Of a DNA stretch of 39,410 nucleotides, positions 35,051 through 39,410 are shown one piece after another. The notes beneath the pieces are model-generated. The model did no database searches. It was not told the origin of the DNA and was given only the letters and a program-made list of their open reading frames with translations. The DNA is from Symplocastrum torsivum CPER-KK1 (GTDB lineage: Bacteria; Cyanobacteriota; Cyanobacteriia; Cyanobacteriales; Coleofasciculaceae): assembly GCA_019358875.1 (NCBI GenBank), contig JAHHIF010000069.1, positions 1 through 39,410 of the forward strand, written 5' to 3'. The number at the start of each line of letters is the position of its first letter. The first letter of the stretch is position 1. A program made the translations under genes and the position numbers.

Positions 35051-35533
35051 TCACTTTGTTCCTTCATTCAAAAAAGAGAGGATAAGTTGTGCATCATACT
35101 CATTGTTGGTTTCCAATTGCTTACCTTCGCGCACAGCAACGATATTGCCTTGTGCATCCAAGATTATTAGTGTCGGAATCCAAGAAAAACTGGGTAACTT
35201 GTTGAAAAATTCCCAGTTTGGGTTCTCTCGATCGTTGTTCACCCTAATGAAAACAAACTTCTCTTCGATAACCTGCTTGACTGCTGGCTGCTCACTATAA
35301 AAAGCATCTAAGCGCTTAGCATCCTTACACCAGTTACCGCCAATCTGCATCAAAATGGGCTTTCCTTCTGCATTTGCCTTTTTAAGAGCCGTATCCACTT
35401 GCTCGTGCGGATCAATAGCTTCGTCATATATGAAAACCGAAGACGATGGACTATTAGGCACCTTTGCTTCACAGGCGACTACACTACCAGCCAAGATCAG
35501 CAATCCAAAAAGTAGAGTAATTTGCTTCAGCAT
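35051..35533 (-). CDS. Thioredoxin-like lipoprotein with single-cysteine active site
   Basis: 160 residues. MLKQITLLFGLLILAGSVVA followed by Cys is a lipoprotein signal with a lipobox (VVAC), so it should be lipid-anchored outside the inner membrane. The thioredoxin fold shows PILMQIGGNWCKDAKRLD, then FVFIRVNNDRENPNWEF, the cis-proline loop in SFSWIPTLIILDAQG, and a C-terminal helix. The usual CxxC is reduced to WCKDA, so it cannot form a normal disulfide; it may act as isomerase, chaperone or glutathione-dependent enzyme. The start at 35533 is set by GGAGG in GGAGGACTTAATG, which overlaps a rejected upstream ATG. Confidence 0.85.
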   Translation of the reverse strand: MLKQITLLFGLLILAGSVVACEAKVPNSPSSSVFIYDEAIDPHEQVDTALKKANAEGKPILMQIGGNWCKDAKRLDAFYSEQPAVKQVIEEKFVFIRVNNDRENPNWEFFNKLPSFSWIPTLIILDAQGNIVAVREGKQLETNNEYDAQLILSFLNEGTK

Positions 35534-35563
35534 TAAGTCCTCCATTGTTGCGTTAAACTAAGC

Positions 35564-35881
35564 ATGAATGTCGCCACCGATACTTTGAGAACTTGTTTAA
35601 CTCTCCCTATTGAGTTATCTGGGCTAGTCCGAGAAGTTATGCAACTATTACAGAACTTTATAAGTTGGAAAAACCAGCCAAGTCGCAACAGCATCTCCGA
35701 ACTGGCTCTACTCTGAGCACTGTGGGTTATCTTTCCAGGATTACAGCAAGTGCAATAGGATATCACCTGGCAAAAAGTGAGCGCATTTCTGGTAGGAGTG
35801 GAGTTATCGGATCTCAATCATCTATTGCTGGATGGTCTGCTCATACTTCTACCAGATGGGATTAAGCAAAGACTCAAGTAA
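35564..35881 (+). pseudogene. Decayed unknown gene with two in-frame stops
   Basis: One frame reads MNVATDTLRTCLTLPIELSG ... NSISELALL, stop (TGA at 35714), ALWVIFPGLQQVQ, stop (TAG), then DITWQKVSAFLVGVELSDLN HLLLDGLLILLPDGIKQRLK. The protein-like quality continues past both stops, suggesting a dead gene of about 105 codons. I do not recognise the family. Confidence 0.3.
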
Positions 35882-35903
35882 ATCCAGTTATACGCCTAAT
35901 CGG

Positions 35904-36071
35904 ATGAACGAAAACTCACTGAAGAATTTGAAGTTAGGTGTGTTGGCTCGAAAGAAAGGTAAGGTAAAACTCAATCTCACGGTCATACCAGAAGTACCTT
36001 GTACCCAATCCGAGGTTATTGTTAAGCCATGCTGGCGGCTAAAGTACCAACACTATTATCAATATGACTAG
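35904..36071 (+). CDS. Possible small protein of unknown function
   Basis: A 55-codon frame from MNENSLKNLKLGVLARKKGK. The NSLKNLKLG-x5-KKGK start recalls short basic proteins common in cyanobacterial mobile regions, some with ribbon-helix-helix folds. The C-terminal half looks poorly conserved and runs into the nitroreductase start. It may be truncated; confidence is low. Confidence 0.3.
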   Translation: MNENSLKNLKLGVLARKKGKVKLNLTVIPEVPCTQSEVIVKPCWRLKYQHYYQYD

Positions 36072-36918
36072 AAAAAAACTGTTTAACAGTAGTACTGACC
36101 ACCTAACAGCAGAACGATATGGGACTGCCGTTCCCCTCGGCGAGCCAACTTTCGAGACTCAAGTCACATGTCAACTGTTGAATAGACGTAGCCACCGAGA
36201 TTTTCGTAACGACAGAGTTTGTGAGTCCACCCTTACTTATTTGTTGGCTTGTGCTCAATCGGCTCCCTCGAAATCGGATCTACAGCAATATTCGATCATT
36301 GTCGTGGAGGAAAAAGAACTCAAAGCTCAAATTAGTCAACTACCTGGTATGGACGATTGGGTTGATAAGGCCCCACATCTTCTCGTGTTTTGTGCCGACT
36401 TACGTCGTGGGTGGCGAATTACGGAAAGTAAAGGACTGGTTAATGAGAACAACACTCTCGATATGCTGGTCAACGCGACTGGGGATGCAGCAATCGCCAT
36501 GATGTCCTTGATTGTTGCCGCCGAATCACTTGGACTAGGGTGTTGCCCAATCAGTGTTGTGAGAAATCAGATCGAGCAAGTATCGGCTTGGCTGAAACTC
36601 CCAACAGGTGTTTACCCATTTGCTGGATTAGGATTGGGTTATCCAGCCGACGAAGGCAAGACAACGATTCGTCTCCCACAATCGGTGGTGGTTCATCGAA
36701 ATCACTACGATGATTCCCATCTCCTAGAACAGTTGCATACTTATGACGACACTCGTCATGGTCTCACACCAATTCCCACTGAAAAACAGCTTCACCCTGA
36801 GCGATATGGTATTCAACCGAATCTCAAGTGGACGGATAATGTAGCTCGTCGTTTATCTGTCCGAGAACGTAGAACCTTTCGAGCTTTTCTGGAGCAGCAA
36901 AACTTAGCCCTCGAATAA
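36064..36918 (+). CDS. Nitroreductase family protein (NfsA-like)
   Basis: 284 residues. FMN-binding features are visible: the RRSHRDFRNDRV motif (RRSxRxF) near residue 42, SAPSKSDLQQYSIIVVE, GDAAIAMMSLIVAAESLGLG CCPISVVR and FAGLGLGYPADEG near 195-210. The C-terminal extension (HLLEQLHTYDDTRHG...NVARRLSVRERRTF) matches oxygen-insensitive NfsA-type enzymes. It reduces nitro compounds or quinones with NAD(P)H through FMN. No ribosome site is obvious and no partner gene is adjacent. Confidence 0.88.
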   Translation: MTRKKLFNSSTDHLTAERYGTAVPLGEPTFETQVTCQLLNRRSHRDFRNDRVCESTLTYLLACAQSAPSKSDLQQYSIIVVEEKELKAQISQLPGMDDWVDKAPHLLVFCADLRRGWRITESKGLVNENNTLDMLVNATGDAAIAMMSLIVAAESLGLGCCPISVVRNQIEQVSAWLKLPTGVYPFAGLGLGYPADEGKTTIRLPQSVVVHRNHYDDSHLLEQLHTYDDTRHGLTPIPTEKQLHPERYGIQPNLKWTDNVARRLSVRERRTFRAFLEQQNLALE

Positions 36919-37094
36919 CGAGTTAAATGTGGAACCGCTTATTTCCACTTCCCTGTAGAGTGTTTCGTTCTTCTGTGCCGATTATTTCTTCTTTATTCAA
37001 TTGAGCAACATCTTCTCTTCCTGGCATCAAAGATTGAAGCACATATAGTAAGGAATGCAAGTACATCGCCCAGCTTCACCTTGATCTAACTTCT

Positions 37095-37556
37095 TTAAGT
37101 TTTTCGCTGGAACCTCACCCTTACGTAAGGCTCGACTTGTTCTTCCTCTAAAACGGATTCGGTCATCTCCAACGTGCTGTCGTCAACAAAAGTAAAGGTT
37201 AGGCGCATCTTTTGCTCCTCGCCGTCTTCCTCCAGTACTAGTTGGTTTGGGTTGCTGTGCCCTGTATGCCTACGTACTGGACGTTGTCCGTTGTTAAATT
37301 CCCACCATTCATAACATCTGTGCGAGGGATTATACCAAATATATCCTTCTCCTTCGTAGTTATCTCCCGCTATTGCCCTGTAGAAGAAGCGCACAAATCG
37401 CTGGTTCAACGCCCACTCGAACTGCATCAAATCACGAATCTCACGGTTATTCGACTTCCCTTCGCCCTCCCATTGCCCGACTAGGCGTTCAAGAAACCCA
37501 GTTTTTGTCATTTCTGGGTTTTCGTTTGACTGTCCTTGAGCCGGTTGTAAAGACAT
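37095..37556 (-). CDS. DUF1579 / nitrobindin-like beta-barrel protein
   Basis: 153 residues. The motif LERLVGQWEGEGKS near residue 25 is the lipocalin-type GxWxGxG start seen in nitrobindin and DUF1579 proteins. Strands follow (FVRFFYRAIAGDNYEGEGYI, CYEWWEFNNG, MRLTFTFVDDSTLEMTESVL). A ligand-binding barrel, perhaps for heme or a hydrophobic molecule, is likely. A histidine for heme binding cannot be assigned. No signal peptide. Isolated gene. Confidence 0.65.
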   Translation of the reverse strand: MSLQPAQGQSNENPEMTKTGFLERLVGQWEGEGKSNNREIRDLMQFEWALNQRFVRFFYRAIAGDNYEGEGYIWYNPSHRCYEWWEFNNGQRPVRRHTGHSNPNQLVLEEDGEEQKMRLTFTFVDDSTLEMTESVLEEEQVEPYVRVRFQRKT

Positions 37557-37686
37557 ACTGTTTATCTAGGCGAATCGGATGAGTTTAGTATATAAAACTA
37601 CTAATGCCATACCCTTGACTAGTTGCAGTTATGCGATCACTTGACGGGAACCACCACTTTTAATTGCACTCCTCAGTTTCTGAATC

Positions 37687-38532
37687 TCATTCCTCAAACC
37701 AATAGTCGTTCAGATCACAGATAGGCTGATAACCAATCGCTTGGTAAATATGATTAGAAGTTGGATTCGCCAAGTCCGTAAGCAAAAAGCAATACCTCAG
37801 TCCTTGAGCGAGTAGAGTTTGACTCAGAGCTGCAACACAGGAACTGGCGTAACCTTGGCGACGATAGTTAGGCGGGGTATACACAAAATTAACCCGAATT
37901 CCATTGGGAGTTGCCCCACTGTAGCCTGCCGCCGCAACCGGAACCTGATCTTGCCAAAGAGATAAGGCACCCTTACTGAGATAACGCTCAATAATTTGTT
38001 CAGCCTCATCATACTCAATTGTCTTGTTCAGGGCTTCTTGAATAAATGCTTGAGACCAATCAATTAATACATTACGGTCTGCTTGAGTAGCTTGTCGAAA
38101 ATAGCCGTTGGCTTTACGCAGAGGCTGTACAGTTTCAAGCTGATAAACACGCATTTGCATACCCTGGCGATAAGACTGACCTGCAATGGCTTGCCAGGCT
38201 TGGGCAAATGCTAGCGCCTCATCCACTAGACCAACGACGCCAGCTATAGAGGCTTGCTGTGCCTGAAGGTCTTGTGCAACTGCGTTGAGTGCCTGAGGAT
38301 GCAAAGATCGAGATAAAACAAGCTTGCGTGACGGGGTCAGAAGTGCAACGACGAGTATGCGACTATCTTCCTCCACCGTCACCAAATAGGGAGAATTGAT
38401 CAACCGTTCCGGCTGGTTTATCAACCCGTCAATCACCCCGAATATCAGATTATGGTGTGCTTCATGTTGAAGTAAATCACTCTTTACGTGTTCGTAATAC
38501 TGATTGACATCTTCAAAGTGATTAAGGTTCAT
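37687..38532 (-). CDS. GNAT family acetyltransferase (two-domain type)
   Basis: 281 residues beginning MNLNHFEDVNQYYEHVKSDL. The N-terminal half is a degenerate GNAT-like domain (LQHEAHHNLIFGVIDGLIN, ILVVALLTPSRKLVLS). The C-terminal half has the working acetyl-CoA site: FVYTPPNYRRQGYASSCVAAL (Q/RxxGxG/A), then CFLLTDLANPTSNHIYQAIG YQPI. The substrate is unknown. The start at 38532 matches relatives better than the in-frame ATG at 38547. Confidence 0.88.
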   Translation of the reverse strand: MNLNHFEDVNQYYEHVKSDLLQHEAHHNLIFGVIDGLINQPERLINSPYLVTVEEDSRILVVALLTPSRKLVLSRSLHPQALNAVAQDLQAQQASIAGVVGLVDEALAFAQAWQAIAGQSYRQGMQMRVYQLETVQPLRKANGYFRQATQADRNVLIDWSQAFIQEALNKTIEYDEAEQIIERYLSKGALSLWQDQVPVAAAGYSGATPNGIRVNFVYTPPNYRRQGYASSCVAALSQTLLAQGLRYCFLLTDLANPTSNHIYQAIGYQPICDLNDYWFEE

Positions 38533-39067
38533 CCTGTTTCTGCCCATGAAACTTTGCCTAAAGTAAACAACAACTGAATCTCAGCCAAAGAATTTTACGT
38601 GTCTTGTCAGAAATACCTATAGAAATTTAACGAAAGCAATAGTGAGTGCTGCTTAAACATTCAAACTTAGGTGTCATAAGCTGGAAGGTTTGGGTAAAAG
38701 ACCAACGGAGCTATGAGCAGTCAGCCCACTTCCCAGGACACTGCCCAAATTACTTAAGTTAGAAAGTCTGATTCTGGCTCTACCAAGTCCTCACTCGCAA
38801 CAAGCAGGAATATTCTCGAAGTGCGCGAGCGCGTTATGGATGTCCAATCCTGTTACACAAACGTCCCGTTGTGTAGCAAAAAACGACCATTTTTTGATAC
38901 TGTCTCTACCTGGCTCTCGACTACCCCTTTCCGGCTGAAAATCTGTACCAACAACTCGTAACTTTATCTATGTCCCTAAAACCCCATCTTTCTATCTTTT
39001 TGGGACGTTGTAGGCATCAGACCCTTATCAAAAATATTTCTTAAGACTCCGCCTAAAGAGCATTAGC

Positions 39068-39089
39068 GTAGTAACAAATTTGTTACTAC
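39068..39089. promoter_or_regulatory. 22-bp perfect palindrome
   Basis: The sequence begins GTAGTAACAAA and continues as its exact reverse complement TTTGTTACTAC. It lies 24 bp before the 37-bp repeat copy B. It may be a binding site for a dimeric initiator, ParB-like protein or repressor. Confidence 0.6.
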
Positions 39090-39112
39090 AGTTGAGCAAC
39101 TGATAATCTTTG

Positions 39113-39149
39113 TTTCCATAATCTATTCAATCAGACAACTGCCCTAGCT
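39113..39149 (+). repeat. 37-bp repeat copy B (possible recombinase core site)
   Basis: Starts TTTCCATAATCTATTC and ends CAGACAACTGCCCTAGCT. It matches copy A (27720-27756) at 32 of 37 positions in the same orientation, 11.4 kb apart. Confidence 0.55.
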
Positions 39150-39221
39150 GGTCTAAAGTAGAGCGCTTTTTGCTTTGTATCTTTTTCAGGAAATAGATAC
39201 ATTACTCGCTGCGGCTCGCCA

Positions 39222-39335
39222 GTTGGGTCACCTAAGTTACTATTAGTCACCACAGTTCGGTTGTTAGTCACCACAAAAGTTGAGTCATCTGAGTTATCAT
39301 TAGTCACCACAGACACGTTATTAGTCACCACAAAT
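39222..39335 (+). repeat. Two 57-bp tandem units, each with two TTAGTCACCACA 12-mers (iteron- or operator-like)
   Basis: TTAGTCACCACA occurs exactly at 39243, 39264, 39300 and 39321, i.e. two pairs with 21-bp pitch inside a 57-bp duplication (units 39222-39278 and 39279-39335). The last copy abuts the start of the gene at 39334. Equal spacing near two helical turns fits iterons or an autoregulatory operator. Confidence 0.75.
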
Positions 39336-39410
39336 GAGCTTTATTCGCAGCAAGAAAGTTGGGGAACACATTTATTACCAGGAAGTTGAGAATTATCGGG
39401 ATGAATCCGG
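39334..39410 (+). CDS. Start of a gene of unknown function (cut by window edge)
   Basis: From ATG at 39334 the frame reads MSFIRSKKVGEHIYYQEVEN then YRDESG and stays open to the end. This resembles the N-terminus of IS1634-like transposases and related cyanobacterial proteins, which begin with a basic strand pair of the form [F/Y]IR-x-KK-x5-YY. No further domain is in the window. Four TTAGTCACCACA repeats directly upstream suggest tight control. Confidence 0.5.
   Translation, partial: MSFIRSKKVGEHIYYQEVENYRDES

Larger units (their letters stand above)
38533..39333. other. Long non-coding region with origin-like repeats
   Basis: About 800 bp without a convincing gene. It contains a bulged inverted repeat near 38854-38876 (TACACAAACG against CGTTGTGTA), a 22-bp palindrome, a 37-bp repeat and a 57-bp tandem repeat, the last three listed separately. 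The density of dyads and direct repeats suggests replication, partition or recombination control. Confidence 0.55.

Noticed and set aside
39131..39331. Minus-strand frame with repeated VVTNN words
   Set aside because: The repetition comes directly from the TTAGTCACCACA tandem repeats; there is no ribosome site or family match.

Overview
The window reads as cyanobacterial DNA, probably from a filamentous species. The HIP1 octamer GCGATCGC recurs throughout (for example near 1584, 7873, 8018, 16855, 21561, 27063, 30546 and 32114). It also carries a PEP-CTERM protein, a cyanobacterial-type TpsA haemagglutinin and a giant STAND/TPR/WD40 protein. ParA/ParB, a tyrosine recombinase, serine recombinases and origin-like repeats suggest a plasmid, an integrated plasmid or a strongly mobile chromosomal region. 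All family assignments come from reading motifs; no database search was run.

Layout. 1-3350: start of an aldehyde dehydrogenase gene (minus, cut by the window edge), an NTF2/SnoaL-like protein, an SDR oxidoreductase and an NHL-repeat PEP-CTERM protein. 3500-5430 is a gene graveyard: the 5' end of an ATPase gene that is intact at 10242, a dead group II intron reverse transcriptase, one intact GFA-family gene, and fragments of Imm-5-like, GFA, LysE-like and SRPBCC genes. 5846-8353: a secreted haemagglutinin-like protein. 8582-9819: a broken proteobacterial-type ilvD and a GNAT acetyltransferase.

10004-17277 starts with a dead serine recombinase. A probable two-gene NTPase conflict system follows: a P-loop ATPase, then a 1622-aa protein with an N-terminal P-loop-like region lacking a Walker A motif, TPRs, a STAND NTPase, a transmembrane segment and 15 WD-type repeats. 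An intact serine recombinase with a 25-bp perfect inverted repeat upstream closes the block.

17515-24468 is the most notable system: a PIWI-RE three-gene island. It encodes a zinc-ribbon PD-(D/E)XK nuclease, a DinG/XPD-like helicase with four cysteines placed for an iron-sulfur cluster, and a PIWI-RE protein, in one co-directional and partly overlapping operon. It abuts a convergent tyrosine recombinase-parA-parB operon (24517-27683).

27774-38532 is mostly metabolic or housekeeping cargo: a PadR regulator divergent from pirin across a perfect palindromic operator, a BASS transporter, a plasmid-like unknown protein, a tRNA-dihydrouridine synthase, a thioredoxin-like lipoprotein, a nitroreductase, a DUF1579/nitrobindin-like protein and a GNAT enzyme. 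The right end (39060-39410) holds a 22-bp palindrome, a 37-bp sequence 86% identical to one beside the tyrosine recombinase, a 57-bp tandem repeat and the start of a further gene. This looks like a replication, partition or recombination control region.
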